From contig JADNYV010000220.1 of assembly GCA_015501055.1 (NCBI GenBank), positions 1-59,071 on the forward strand: DNA of 59,071 bases. Reading direction: 5' to 3'. Source of the DNA: Mucidula mucida (taxonomy: Eukaryota > Basidiomycota > Agaricomycetes > Agaricales > Physalacriaceae). Positions 20,570-31,689 of the stretch are shown here, one piece after another (position 1 is the stretch's first letter; the number at the start of each line of letters is the position of its first letter). The translations under genes and the position numbers were made by a program. A model generated the notes under the pieces. That model did no database searches. It was not told the origin of the DNA and saw nothing but the letters and a program-made list of their open reading frames with translations.

Positions 20570-21500
20570 GTTTGGCAATATTGAAGACGGGGCTTCGTTC
20601 TGGTGGCGAAGGTCATCGTTATAGCTAATCATATTAGATTATGGGTCGGACAGACAACAGGTATAAGACTTACATTCACCGCCCAGATGTGTAGTTGAAA
20701 AGGTCGTTACGGGAATACGCCAATGAGAGCGCGTGACATGGAGGCCAACGGGTCGTCAGAGTGGAGATGGACCTCGGAATCAACGAAGGCAGTATGGAGC
20801 GGCGACGACGATCCTAGCAAGAGCCTCGCACTTCCAATGCAGGCCATGGACGTTCTTTTCAGATTCAAGACACGATTCACGCGCCACCCGGCTGGTCAAC
20901 GGCAGCTCTCTCTACGATGTTCCAGCATTTTTCTCAAACCGACTGCAGTGGTATCATGAGACGCGTCGAAACGAGGCTGGACATAGACGCACTTGCTGGC
21001 CAAGTGTATCCCTGGCGCCAGAAGATCCTTTTCCTATCTCCATTCCGCATTTGGCGGACAACAATTTATCTAGCGTCCATGTTTTCTCTGAGTCAACAGG
21101 GATCGCGCGTCCAGCTGCCTCAGCCATCGTTACAGCAGCCCCGTACGATGTTGCCAACATTCCATTTCACGACTGTAGCGGGCGTCTTTAGACGCGTCGA
21201 AACAAACCTGGTCATACATAAACGCACCTTTTGGCCAATCAAATCCTATTTTCCCCGGCCTCTGCAGTTCCTCTCCCTTTTTGTTGCTTGATTCATCGCG
21301 CGTCGCATTAGAACAGTGTACTCTACTACATGCTGGCGTCAAATCTTTTGGACAGCGAGTCATCTTGTGTCCGCGTTTCCTTCGAGTAAATCGACATGAT
21401 GCTGTTCGAAAAGCAAGGTTGGCGATCTTTGCCGGCGGCACCTTCTGGACAAACCCTCCTCTCCAGATTGTCTCCAGAGATGAGAAATTTACTCACTTGG
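20570..21500. repeat. Dispersed repeat R2, copy 1
   Basis: Matches 24535-25275 in the same order with many substitutions and indels. Shared words include CTAATCATATTAGATTAT, CCAACGGGTCGTC, GGCTGGACATA and TTTCCTTCGAGT. The unit CGCGTCGAAAC...ACGCAC..TGGCCAA occurs twice inside this copy (near 20960 and 21190) and once in copy 2. It includes an aminoglycoside-phosphotransferase start fragment. No complete gene is visible. Confidence 0.7.
20580..20704 (-). pseudogene. Aminoglycoside-phosphotransferase-like N-terminal fragment 1
   Basis: Reads DLFNYTSGR, a TGA where Trp is expected, then (after a 55 nt GT-AG intron) IYNDDLRHQNEAP. Fungal APH-fold kinases begin with a Y-T-S-G-R-W motif followed by an F-N/D-x-D-x-L stretch, so this is the beginning of such a gene. 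It stops after about 30 residues and carries a Trp-to-stop change. Confidence 0.55.
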
Positions 21501-21943
21501 TGAACCACAAAATGGTATCGCTTTGGAAAGAATGTGTTATCTACCAACTTTCATTAAGCAATATGGTATCGCGTGAACTACTGGTGCTTCCCAAGTGAAT
21601 GGTTGGGAAGTTCGGAGCTGCTTCAGTTCGTACTAGATACCCACTTTATAAATATGCTTAGATTCCGCCAGCGGTATGGTGCAGGATTTAAAGAAGAGTT
21701 TAACTCGTGTACTCCTGCTACCGTCGTGCCCGCGGCCGGAATGCGATGCGCAGTGAACGAGCTGGGAAAGTTGAGGAGCGAGGGATTGGACATCTCTATC
21801 TTCAGAACGGAACTTGCTTTTATTCTCGTATAAGTGTAGCCTTCAGTATGTACAATGTAGATAACATAGCATTTCAATGACAAGAGGAATTGACTCGGAA
21901 CAACCTATATACAATCACATTGTACAGTAACAACGACTCCACC

Positions 21944-23255
21944 CTACTCGTCACGCCGGTACGTCTTCATCATCGACCACGGCATCGGGTCAAACGTCGC
22001 ATCACTCACCACGTCCTGAAAAAATTGGTCCAATATCTCCTTCTTAACATGCTTCTTCGGTTCCGGTACCGATGCCATGCACTGCAGTATAGGCAGTCTG
22101 TCCCCCTGCACCTTCTTTCCAACAATTCCATCCCGGAGCACCAGCTCTTCCGGGAAAAGAGGTTCCCTCTCGGTGTTGTGCCAATGAGCGAAGACAAGCT
22201 GCGAAACATCTGTCACGGGCTCCACCTCCGCATACAGCGCCTCGTTCAGCGCGAGCTGCTGGTCACGGAGATGCCAAATAGGAGGCCTGTAGAGTTTGAT
22301 GCAGCCTTCGTCGGCTGGCATTGGTGCTGGAGGCTACATGGAAAAAGTAAGTGAATGCGAAGACGGTCTTGGGTAAATAGAGCTTGCCTCATCATGCGTG
22401 GTCTGGAAGCTTGGAGCAGCAAATACGACTGGATCTTCTTGAACCTGAATCATGGTACTAAGATCAGTAAACGCCAAACGTGTGCTGCAGTAGTCTCACG
22501 TTTTCCGCCTTCTTCTTGCCTTTGACGCGTCGCGTCGTTTCATCTCCTACCGCCTTACGCTTGGGCGCCTTTGCTCGAGGAACTGGCGCTTGTTGCCCAA
22601 CTTCGTTACGAGCAGCCTTCTTTGCGGCTGACGGACGGGATGGCCCTTGTATAACAAGAGTGGCTTGCGCTCCAGCGACTTCATCTTGATTGGTGTGCAC
22701 GATGGTCGGGGGCATAAATGTAATCACGGTTGGCCTGAACACCGCGCCTACTGGAGGTGCAGACGCCGCGGTTTGCCGCTCGTCCTGGTAAAGATTGAAT
22801 GTTACTTGACTACCCATCGTCGGAAGAGCCACCTTTGCCGCCTCCAGGCCAGTCACGCTATTCCTGTGGGAAAGGGGTTTGGACTGGATGACCGGTGGCT
22901 GAGGCGGGGCTTGCGCTTTCTGGGGAGTCTTTTTCGTCTCGAAGGCGGCCTGATCATGTTGGTGGTCGCACGGGGAACAAGGTTTGAGGGATTTCGTGTT
23001 ACGAGAGATCCGAGGAGGCGCGGCGGGGAAAACGTTCTCTTTGTTGGATTGAAGGTCGTCACTGACGCTGGTGGTAGACTCGGGCGCGTCGTGGTCGTCT
23101 GCGCAAGCATCGGTCCCAAAGAGCTCCTCCCAATTAGTGTCTTCCCCGGCCGTGGAACCCTCTTGGTCAATCTGAACACGAACACCTGGTAGAGGCGTTT
23201 GACCGACTGCATTGTCGGTTTCGAGGTCGGCGGGATTGTTGCAAGCGACGGACAT
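21944..23255 (-). CDS. Paralogue A of an unnamed four-member family
   Basis: Not a family I recognise. Three phase-0 exons (23255-22500, 22444-22388, 22333-21944) give 400 codons. The start is MSVACNN, comparable with M-P-V-R-N-N in B and M-P-I-V-H-N-N in D, so 23255 is preferred over the upstream CTG/TTG-type openings. Residues 1-250 are low-complexity and acidic or polar, then lysine-rich: PKRKAVGDETTRRVKGKKK, a probable nuclear signal. The C-terminal domain has LVFAHWHNTEREPLFPEEL and GKKVQGDRLPI, matching the W-I...P-E-E-L...K-V-P-E-E-R pattern of B-D. A has a longer C-terminus (PKKHVKKEILDQFF, SDATFDPMPW). Intron 2 (22387-22334) uses a GC donor, GCAAGC. A nuclear or DNA-associated role is only a guess from composition. 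Confidence 0.75.
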
Positions 23256-23334
23256 CGCGAATAACAACGTCGGTGAAAGCGGATGACAAGTTGGCTGGGT
23301 CACGAATTATGAACGGCAGAGTCGTGGATAGACA

Positions 23335-23470
23335 GGCGTCAATAATGGTAGGTGGTGGTGGAAAGGCAAGAGTGACTCGTCACATATGTGGACCAAGAAC
23401 AATGGGCGAGTCCGGAAGATGCCGGTGGACCGAGCCTTTGTTCGCCAGTTCAAGTAACTCGATGATAACG
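23335..23470 (-). promoter_or_regulatory. Conserved upstream block of paralogue A
   Basis: About 130 bp that recur upstream of B (26273-26395) and D (42335-42460), and in inverted relation at C (37635-37740). Shared words read on the plus strand include GGTGGTGG(A/T), GGAAAGGCAAGAGT, CAATGGGCGA and GATGCCGGTGG. It ends 80-90 bp before the ATG and is followed by CT-rich DNA, which suggests a promoter. A short frame (E-L-x-x-L-A-N-x-H-R-H) is open in all four copies, and length changes there are multiples of three. A leader peptide or upstream exon is therefore an alternative. Confidence 0.5.
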
Positions 23471-23479
23471 CTGAATTTG

Positions 23480-24160
23480 AGCATAAGCCGCCGAAATCAG
23501 TTAGCTAAACAAGTACTATTTGAGTCGAGAGCATGAAGGAGAGAAGGGTACCAACTATGCGATCCGAATTTAATGCGCCACACTTGGAAATGGGATTGAT
23601 CATCAAAGTCGCGAGAAGAGCATATCAGTTCACCACATGGCGACATGTCTGGCATTGTCTCCGGTCCATTTATCGAGTGGCTCCTTGGTGAAATATGGAT
23701 ACCAACACGTACCACACATTGAGCAGTCTGATGCCACAGAATGTGACATAGTTCCTGGAACGACGAGTCTCGGGACAGAATCACGAACGTTACGTCACTT
23801 CTGTAGTCTGCAGAAACTCTTCACGAATGCAGGCCATTATTGTCGGACTCCGGTGAAAGCTAGCAACAAATACAAGCATACCTTTTAGGGCTCGTTCTTT
23901 TGAGATGCTCGCAGATAGCCTTCCTGCTCCCGACAATGGATCATCGATCCTAAAGGGATTACATCTTAAGAGCGTAAGTGCTACTGTATATACACGCTGT
24001 AAGTGTATCTTCTTAGTCTAGCGCTGGAAGAGAACTCACCTTGACTCTATTGTGTTGGCAGTTCCACAGCACTAGAACTTATCGCCGGACTGTGTTTATG
24101 TCGAGCTCGATGCAAAAACGCGATTAGATAAGGACGCCACGTTCATTTCAGCGCCAAGTG
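23480..24160. other. Family upstream region and unassigned DNA
   Basis: A word coding FQVWR (minus strand, about 23600-23575) after an ELCH-like stretch recurs upstream of B (about 26490) and D (about 42600), and near C (about 37865). It belongs to the same duplicated unit as the conserved block. The remainder shows no gene. Confidence 0.4.
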
Positions 24161-24164
24161 TGAA

Positions 24165-24450
24165 ATTGTGTATCATCTGAAGAAACGCTCCCCGCATATA
24201 GAAATTTGAGTGCTGGCTCTTCCGGGGCTCTTGAGCAGTGCGTTTCGTTGATGCAATGGTGTAAAAAAGCACTCTTTGATATCCTCCGGGAACAAAAACA
24301 TAATGAGCGAAACGTTCTCGCAAGAATGGTCCAGACGTACTGTACCAATCACCCGGCAACGTTTATAGCGCGTTCACTTGGGCAAGGCAGTCTTCAAATC
24401 TTCAGTCTCAGGCTATTCGTGTTCGGTAGTCGTGGTGGAAGGCAGCGACT
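24165..24450. repeat. Dispersed repeat R1, copy 1
   Basis: Matches 36005-36300 on the same strand. Shared words include CGCTCCCCGCA, TTGAGTGCTGGCTCTT, GTGCGTTT and AATGTTCTCGCAAGA-like text. No coding function is recognised. Confidence 0.65.
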
Positions 24451-24461
24451 GCACAGCGTAG

Positions 24462-24655
24462 TTGGGCTAGTTTTTCCAGGCGGACCATTTCATCAGGACC
24501 CCGATTGACAGCCTCCCCTGCCAGTCGACTTAGCTCATCGATATTGAAGACGAGTCTGCGTTCTGCATGGCGAAGGTCATCCTTGTAGCTAATCATATTA
24601 GATTATAGGTCAGACATACAGCATATTTACATCCACCGCCCGTTGAAAAGGTCTC
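24462..24655 (-). pseudogene. Aminoglycoside-phosphotransferase-like N-terminal fragment 2
   Basis: Reads DLFNGRWI, then after an intron YKDDLRHAERRLVFNIDEL and SRLAGEAVNRGPDEM, VRLEKLA. This is the typical beginning of fungal APH-fold kinases, just before the E-G-G-F-N-R glycine loop. The frame then changes to unrelated sequence. The kinase core, with its Brenner motif, is absent, so this is a 5' gene fragment carried in repeat R2. Confidence 0.65.
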
Positions 24656-25275
24656 GTTACGGGAATGCGCCAATGAGAATAAACGACACGGAGGCCAACG
24701 GGTCGTCGGAGTGGAGATGGATCTCGGAACTAACGAACACAATATGGAGGGATGCGCAGGGATGACGATCCCAGTAAGAGCCTCGCGCTCCCAAGGCAGA
24801 GCAGGTCGAGCGTGAGCTAGCAAGCACACACAAATCATCGGCTGCTCAACGGCAGCTGTTCCCAGTATCTTTTTTTTTTGAGAACGACTGTAGTAGTGTC
24901 ATTGGACGCGTCGAAACGAGGCTGGACATATACGCACTTTCTGGCCAAACATATCCCTGGCGTCTGCAGATCCTCTTGCGCCCGCGACAACGATTTATCT
25001 AGCGTCCCAGATTTCTCCGAGTCGCAGCGCCGCCTCGGGCTTCGCAATGTAACGGTAGCGTACGATTTCCCCACCTCTGCAGTTTTCATTTCCATCCCGC
25101 GTTGTCGTTGGCCGCGATAGAACAGAGTAGTTTTCATGCTGGCGTTGAATTTCTTGAACAGCGATACATGTTATGTCCACGTTTCCTTCGAGTCAAGCGA
25201 CATGATGATGTTCGGAAAGCAAGCTGGGATCTTTGCCGCCGGCACTTTCTGGGCCACACTCTCTTCTCCAGATAT
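24535..25275. repeat. Dispersed repeat R2, copy 2
   Basis: Second copy of the unit at 20570-21500, shortened by internal deletions. It contains a T(10) run at about 24871. It lies between the R1 copy and paralogue B, on the same strand as copy 1. Confidence 0.7.
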
Positions 25276-25548
25276 GAGTACTTAGTGTACTTACTCTAGA
25301 AATTAAAGAAATGGTGTCACACTGAAGAAAGAATGGTTTTATATACCAAATTTCATTTGGGTTTTCACAAGCAATTTGAATCTTGAACTTTCCTGCTGGA
25401 GAAACTTGGGTCAGAGTCGGCGACGTATAAAGACAACGTCGATAGTACGCATTGAAAATAAATAGAGTATACAGTAGGAACATACAATTCAAGCAACGAT
25501 ACGCTCATATATGCCAGCAAACATGAACGATAGGAAACAAACATGTTC

Positions 25549-26204
25549 CTACTCATCAAATATAAGTGGCGGCGCGCTCTGCGCCAACACTAACGCAAGC
25601 GCAAACCTCTCCTTCGGGACCTTCCTCAAAACAAAGGGACCAAGGTCCAGCTCCTCAGGTAAAACCGGCGCACAATCTAGCTTGATCCAGCGAACGAGGA
25701 GAAGCATAGTGCAATGGTGGGCTTGGGGAGGCTGGAATTCGTATAACGCGTCGCATGCGAAGAGGAAGCTGCAAGGTGGGATGGGTGCCAGGAAGAACCT
25801 GTAAAAGGCAAACTCGTCCGGCTCGGACGATGGAGGCTGAATAAGATATTCAGTCAACGCGAAGAGTGTATTTGATGAAGCTTGCCTGAGGGAATTGGGA
25901 TGATGGCAAAGCATCACCACCCGGGTTTGCCTCGGCCTGAATAACAAGATCAATCAACGCTACGCGAGTTGGGAACAAATCTCACCTGTTGAACGTCCTT
26001 ATTCTTTCCTTGGGCACTGTCGGTCGTTTCATCAGTGCGCATGGAGCGACAAGCCGCTCCCTGTCGTTCGTCGCCATCGTTGATGTTCAGTTCTTCGCCA
26101 CTGTCATCCTCCGACACAAGGAATTCGCCGTAGTCGGAGGGCGACGCGGCATCCGAAGTCGTGGTTTGACTTCTAGTGTGAGCTCGGTTGTTGCGAACTG
26201 GCAT
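25549..26204 (-). CDS. Paralogue B of the unnamed family
   Basis: Exons 26204-25986, 25936-25886 and 25836-25549, all phase 0, give 185 codons. The N-terminus MPVRNNRAHTRSQ is followed by an acidic Ser/Asp-rich region (SEDDSGEELNINDGDE). Exon 2 (17 codons) ends FPQ. Exon 3 begins PPSSEPDEF and contains PIPPC, ALYEFQPPQ, LLVRWIKLDC, PVLPEELDLGPFVLRKVP and KERF. This is the core domain in its clearest form and is closest to D. Intron 2 (25885-25837) has a GC donor, GCAAGC, as in A. The lysine linker is reduced to GKNKDVQQ. B lies between repeat R2 and its own copy of the upstream block. No lesion is visible. Confidence 0.78.
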
Positions 26205-26269
26205 GGTGGGTATGTCGTTCCTTGAAGTAAATGAATTATTGACCGTGAAGAGCAGACGATGTACGGCGT

Positions 26270-26400
26270 CGGTAATGGTAGGTGGTGGTCGAACAGCAAG
26301 AGTACAATCAGCACGTGTCTCTAAACAAATGACAATGGGTGATGAGCCCGGAGGATGCCGGTGGCCATTGTTCGCTAGTTGAGGCAACTCGCTGACAAAG
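26270..26400 (-). promoter_or_regulatory. Conserved upstream block of paralogue B
   Basis: Copy of the block described at 23335-23470, ending about 70 bp before the B start codon. In this copy the short frame is open right through to the B ATG. Confidence 0.5.
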
Positions 26401-26529
26401 CGCAAACGTGTATTCAAAGACACTTTGAGATGGAGTTGATAGGAGATCATACATCAATCCCAAGATCGGTATGAAATTGCGCCACTCCTGGAAATTTGAG
26501 GTAGAATTGTGGTAAACCTCATGAACCAC

Positions 26530-28285
26530 AAGTCCATTTTTTCAACAACTCACGTCGTGCGGGCGCGAGACGCTCGGAGACTGCCCCAAGTAGCAAATGG
26601 CCATGGCTACAGGTGAGCCCGGCAGCCGTCTGTACAATCAGGTCTATGTGAACGGCGTAATCGCACAGGCCATGGAGCACCTGCCGTACGAAACGAATGA
26701 CCTGCATGAATACGTCAATTTCCGAAAAGAATGAACAGACAGTAGCTTACACATACAACCTCTTTGAAAAAAGTTCGACGAAGGACAAGACGGCCGATAC
26801 CATGGATGCTAGCCTCGCCTCCTTCAGCGATGAAAGAGGGACATGGATTGACGATCTCTGACTGGATGCATAGCGTGTCCGAAGGACACATAAGTCACCT
26901 GCAAGTCAAGCGAATTGTTACCTTGTGAACGTACAGTTGTTTTCTGTGAATAGCCCGCGGGTATACCTTCTAGGTGTCATACCATTGAGCTATAGTCACT
27001 TCGCGAGTGTCGCTTGCCCGAGTAGGTCCCAGGATCAAGGAAAAGAAGCAATTCTACTAATATTTCAGCTGATATGCAACCTGTAGATGGTAGACGGTCA
27101 ACGCAATCAGAATGCGTATCTAAGACCGACATACGATTTCGAGTTACATAGAACGCGTAGTCTTGGCAGCCATGGTCACTGCAGATCGTGCTTTCCTGCT
27201 TTTCTTTGTGCGTCCGTTTGCCACCCGCATGTCTTTGAGATGGATAGGAGGACTGAGCGAGGGATAACAATCGTCTTGCAATTCGGCTTCTTCGAGTGCA
27301 ACAGTGCGTGCTTTATGGCCCTGGACGTGTTGATGAGATGAAAGCAGGAGGGAAGCCAGCGTGTGAGTGTTTGCCGGCGGCATCTACGACAAAGTGATCC
27401 GACTACCGGCGGCAGTTTCGTCGTGTCTTCCACCTTGACCGTTACAAATTGCTCTTGGTTGCAAATCTTTAAGCTTTAAGTAAGGCTTGCCTCCAAGTCG
27501 TTCCTTACTCGATCGTTCGCGCACCAGTGCTTCTAACTACTGTTATGCTCATCTTCCCCTTCTCATCTTGTCCGCGATAACTGATTGGTTGGAAATCAAC
27601 TAGAAACAGAGGGTGACGCCAAGACTGGTACCGTGTCCAGCAGACGTCAATCAGTACGCGGCGCAGTTTCGACGCCTTGAACTACTCTATTCTTGGATTG
27701 ACTTTCTATTGCATAGCTTACCAGTTTTCCGTTAGATACCGGGCTTCCTTTCCATCCGCAGATCCCTTCCTTGCAAGAGAAATCGATCTATCTCAATGTG
27801 TCGTTGATTCGGGCGCGTTTTAGGCTTTCACGCTCTCAATACATAGCCTGGTTACCGCACTATATCTTGAACGGTGAGTGTGGCGCAATGGTGGCAAGTC
27901 TGGTGCATTCTCACTACGTCAGATGAAGGATGAAGGACGGGGATCATCCTATGGACGGTCTCCAAGAATACATTACGACGCAGTTGACATTATCACAGTG
28001 ACAGCTGGCGATTGACAGATGGACTGAATTCATTGAAGTAGTACCGAATTCGCTGTCTTCCTATCTAGGTCTTGGAGTCGATAGCGACCTTCTTCCTGAC
28101 GTGTAATGGACGACCTCCCAAGTCCTTCTGCGATCGACGGACAACAGATACTCTTGTGATCTATTCCTACCGGTTCCGTGTCAAACCAAGACCCACATCC
28201 CTCACGCCTTTAATCGCGTCCTAATTTAATTTTGAAAGCCCCAACTCTTGCATCCCATCCAACGCCGCAGAACGTACTGTTACCA
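26530..28285. other. Long intergenic stretch, no recognised gene
   Basis: Short frames occur on both strands, for example a Lys/Arg-rich one at 27383-27144 on the minus strand, but none has a domain or coherent exons. The part from about 28000 is the 5' region of the lipase. Confidence 0.45.
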
Positions 28286-30472
28286 ATGGATTCTCCCGAC
28301 GCCTATAAGAAAATTCGACAGTCTCACCTCGAGGAGCTGGCGGAACTTGACCTCGTCAATGAGCCGGTGCCGATTTCGTTCATGCGACGCGGAGACTCCA
28401 ACGACCTCTTTCAATGGACAAAAGACAGTCAAGCACAGATCCAGGCGGGCATCGCGAACCGTAAGTGTCGTTCTCGCGCTCTCAAGGCCAACCAATGAAA
28501 ACTCTTCCTAGGTGTCTTTGGCGGTAATACTAATTCTCCGATCGACTTCAACAACGTGTTCATGGCGTTCATGGAAAGCGCTGCTATGTATTTGAGGTAC
28601 GCGTCTGGTGTCGTACAATTTTTCGACTTGGGCTGATTTCAACGTTAGAGATGAGTCTCTCGTCATGAAGGCCGTAGAAACGTTTCGAGAAGGGGATAAG
28701 AATGGGGCTCTCAAATTGCTTGAACGGTCCACTGCGGCTATCGACAAACTGGTATGTCTCCGTATAAGGTCATCTGTGTACAATCTGTTACTTAACGAAA
28801 ACCGCCAGGCCGAATTGTGGGGATTGAAATTTATCGTGATCTGCGGTACGCGCATGCTGCGTCTGGATACTATCAAGGGAAAGTGACTGACAATATAGTA
28901 GATCTCCTCGAGAAGCACCCAGATGGACATCGCATCATCGTCGGCCCATATTGCGGAGCGTTTGTTTCAAAGGACCTCAACAACCCTTTCATAGGCATCG
29001 CATTCAAAGTTTGTCACTATTTTTGGGTGTAGTATGAAATCTGACTGAACTGCAGGGAACTGGCGTCAGGGCGGAATGGATGAACGATCTATACGCGGTA
29101 GGGACCATTCGAGCTCCGGAGGAGTTCTTGTTCGGAGGACAGATCTCGAGAGGCTTCTACTATCCCTTGTTTTCAACGTATTCCTCGCAGCCCTTTAGTG
29201 AACCGTTCGGTACGCTTTTCAATCTTGCTCTGTCGCCTTGACTCTTTTAATCACGATATTCGTAGCTCTCGTCAAAAAGGCTATTCAAAGCATCTCTTCG
29301 TCGGCGAGCAAGACAGTTATTACGCACATTACTGTGTGTCAATCGTCGCGCTTACTTAAACTTGAAAGTACGGACTCACAGGTTATTACAAGGGTCACTC
29401 GCTTGGGGCTGCTTACGCCTCGCTGTGCTACACACAGCTAAGGATAGAGGGCACCGGCACGGAAAAGGCGGACCTAGGGGATCTATACACCTTTGGCTCT
29501 CCACGTGTCGGACGCAGGGACTTTGCTAGTCCGCTCGAGGTAGCCATGACGGCGGCAACCTGCGGCTCCGCGTGGCGCATCGTCAACCAAGGAGACTACG
29601 TCACCAAGGTCCCAGCGTCGGCGCCGTGGCCGATCTCGAGGGATCCGTTCATCCACGTCGATGCGCCGTACATTATTTCCCAGAACTCGAAGCCTATGCC
29701 TGGTCCTTCAGAGATTGGGACCTACCCAAGAAGGACACTTCCTACGCCATGGAAGCCACACGGTATGTGCTATTTCATCAGCGAAGCAAATAACTGATTT
29801 CATCAATGTGGTTTTTCAAGGAGTTGGCGAGTATTACAAGTCATTGACGTTTGCCACGACGGGTAGACTTCCCTCCGGATATGACGATCTTGGACTCCAG
29901 AAGGCTCTGGGTGCCCCGGGAGGTATCGAGTACTTTAAGGCTGCGGCATCGGGCTGTGTGGATCACCGCCACCTTGTGGAGTCAGTGAAGCTGCAGGACT
30001 TTGCAGTCGCTTCGACGCAGTGCGTTTTCTCGATTGACAGTGCCGACAAATGCGCGCTAGGCTCTTTCCAGGTGGGGCCGCTGGCTGGTGAGATCGTGGC
30101 GCGGGGAGATGCGACAGGTATTGTCCCGGACAGCGTGACGTTGCACTGCAATTCGCTGAAGGCTTTGTGCTGCGTTGATACGCAATGCATCATGCGGGCG
30201 ACTGGCGATGCGAACCCGAAGGAGGCCAGTATAGTCTTCATTGCCGATGGTGTCGTCGTAGCCGTCGCGGTGGTCGCTATGAAGTCTGAAGTCAAGGACA
30301 TTTGCCTAGACGGAACCTGCGCGTGGGAGTACGTCCTCTTCGCACATCTTTTCATGGCTCATATGCTGACATTTGATGTAGATTCGCTGATACGCCACTC
30401 GTCGAGAAAGTATCCGAGGAATGGCAGAAGGCTACAGAGGTAGTGTTTGAGCAACTGTTTGCGAATGTATAG
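28286..30472 (+). CDS. Class 3 lipase (alpha/beta hydrolase) with extra C-terminal domain
   Basis: Acyl-ester hydrolase. It starts MDSPDAYKKIRQSHLEEL. The core includes FIGIAFKGTGVRAEW, FGGQISRGFY and, after an intron joined at an AAG acceptor, THITGHSLGAAYAS, the nucleophile elbow with the catalytic Ser. DLYTFGSPRVG, WRIVNQGDYVTKVP, HVDAPY and PSEIG follow, all landmarks of fungal class 3 lipases. After the core comes a tail with several Cys: TQCVFSIDSADKC, PDSVTLHCNSLKALC and DICLDGTCAWEF. It ends EVVFEQLFANV at a TAG at 30470. A partial copy of the tail lies at about 16081. One frame problem: at about 28837, between KFI and DLRYAH, the reading frame slips. No signal peptide is evident, so it may be intracellular. 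Confidence 0.85.
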
Positions 30473-31479
30473 AAACAAAATGCAACTGTGTAAATGTAAA
30501 TCAAGTGCCATGATAGGGTTCAACAACAGTGCGATTCATCGACACGGAGGGAATGCCCTGGGAGCCGTTACATCTTAATGTCATTCCGTTTACGGTTTAC
30601 TAACATCTCAAGTCCTGCATGGCGAGGTCCTCGCTGGATTCATCATTCCACTCCCTCACCCGCCGATCCTCTGTCTGTACTCCTTCCGTGCGAGCCACGT
30701 CGGCGCGTCCTGATCTCAAGATCGTGAGAACCTCCGAGGTTTCTTCCTGCTTCCATCTTTCGTTGGTCGGCGCTCGATTCTCTGACGCATTTCCAACAGC
30801 TCAGTATTAATTCTCAAAGTTCACTCGAATGCACGACTTCGTGCATTGACCAACTGCTTTCTCTGGATCTCTTGGGCGTCAAAAAGGACTGCCAGCACAT
30901 TTCCCAAGTTCGAGATTGATGATTATACAGGAGCTGATATTCAAAGCAGGTGAACTCCTTTCGCCGCCGGGAAGCATGAAATCAACAGAGTACGTGACAA
31001 CTGGATATCTGCTTCTTCCTCAACGAGAGGCGGGTTAATGAATACATGCTGATGCTCATTATCTACCGCCGACTCGAACTTGGATTCTGCCATTCAATCC
31101 AAGAAGACACTGGCTGTGATCATCAGATCAGACCTAACGTAGTTCCGGTTTGCACGAGCGTCGAGTTCTATCTATCAATAGCTAGGATAGTTGTCCGGAC
31201 GTACAGCTGTGGGTCCCTTGAACACGCCAACTTCATAACGCGGCGAATGTAACAACCGACGTCATTTATGCATTGTGCGTACTCTCGACTGCCTAGGCTT
31301 CAAGACTGAGCCTAGATTAGTGCCAGGGTGTTCCAATTATCTTACGAGATCGTCTATTCACTCGTCGCGGAGCGCTTGTCTGTCCATCTGTTCATCAGTG
31401 CCTTCAGTTCGCAGAGATATAAGAAGTCTTCTTCTCTTCCCCGACTTCACATCCACATCCACATCACTCATCCTCTACT
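30473..31479. other. Intergenic, no gene seen
   Basis: No recognisable coding frame. The last 80 bp hold a TATA-like ATATAAGA at about 31418 and a CT-rich leader for the small secreted peptide gene. Confidence 0.5.
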
Positions 31480-31689
31480 ATGATCATGAAGCTCAGCATC
31501 ATGCCTGCCATGTTCCTTGCCCTCGTCATCTTCGCTGTCCTGGGTGCTGCGGCTCCCGTTAAGGTCGAGCCCGATGGTGTGTATTACCACTCAGCCCATT
31601 TCAACGAGTTGTTGCTCATCATGACTATGGTAGTGAATTGCGACTCTAACTCAACTGAGACTGACTCTATGGGTGCGGCATGTCCTTGA
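31480..31689 (+). CDS. Small predicted secreted peptide
   Basis: No known family. The ATG at 31480 (or the second Met at 31486) opens a clear signal peptide, MKLSIMPAMFLALVIFAVLG, with a likely cut after AAA. A 57 nt in-frame segment (about 31576-31632) has GTGTGT at its start and TAG at its end. It can be spliced out, giving a mature part PVKVEPDVNCDSNSTETDS that ends GAACP. With two Cys and fewer than 30 mature residues it resembles small fungal secreted peptides. It does not end in a CaaX box, so a mating pheromone is unlikely. TATA-like and CT-rich DNA upstream support the start. Confidence 0.55.
   Translation: MIMKLSIMPAMFLALVIFAVLGAAAPVKVEPDGVYYHSAHFNELLLIMTMVVNCDSNSTETDSMGAACP

Noticed and set aside
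26519..26707. Minus-strand frame upstream of paralogue B as an additional exon
   Set aside because: It shows no counterpart upstream of A or D and has no matching splice joins.
29661..30443. 260-codon frame read as one protein starting inside the lipase
   Set aside because: Its start is in the wrong frame of the lipase core and it reads through an intron. Only the part after about 29820 is the lipase frame, which continues by splicing to 30472.
31480..31689. Mating pheromone precursor
   Set aside because: Small size and position would fit, but the peptide has a cleavable signal peptide and ends GAACP, not a CaaX box. Basidiomycete pheromone precursors lack signal peptides and end in CaaX.
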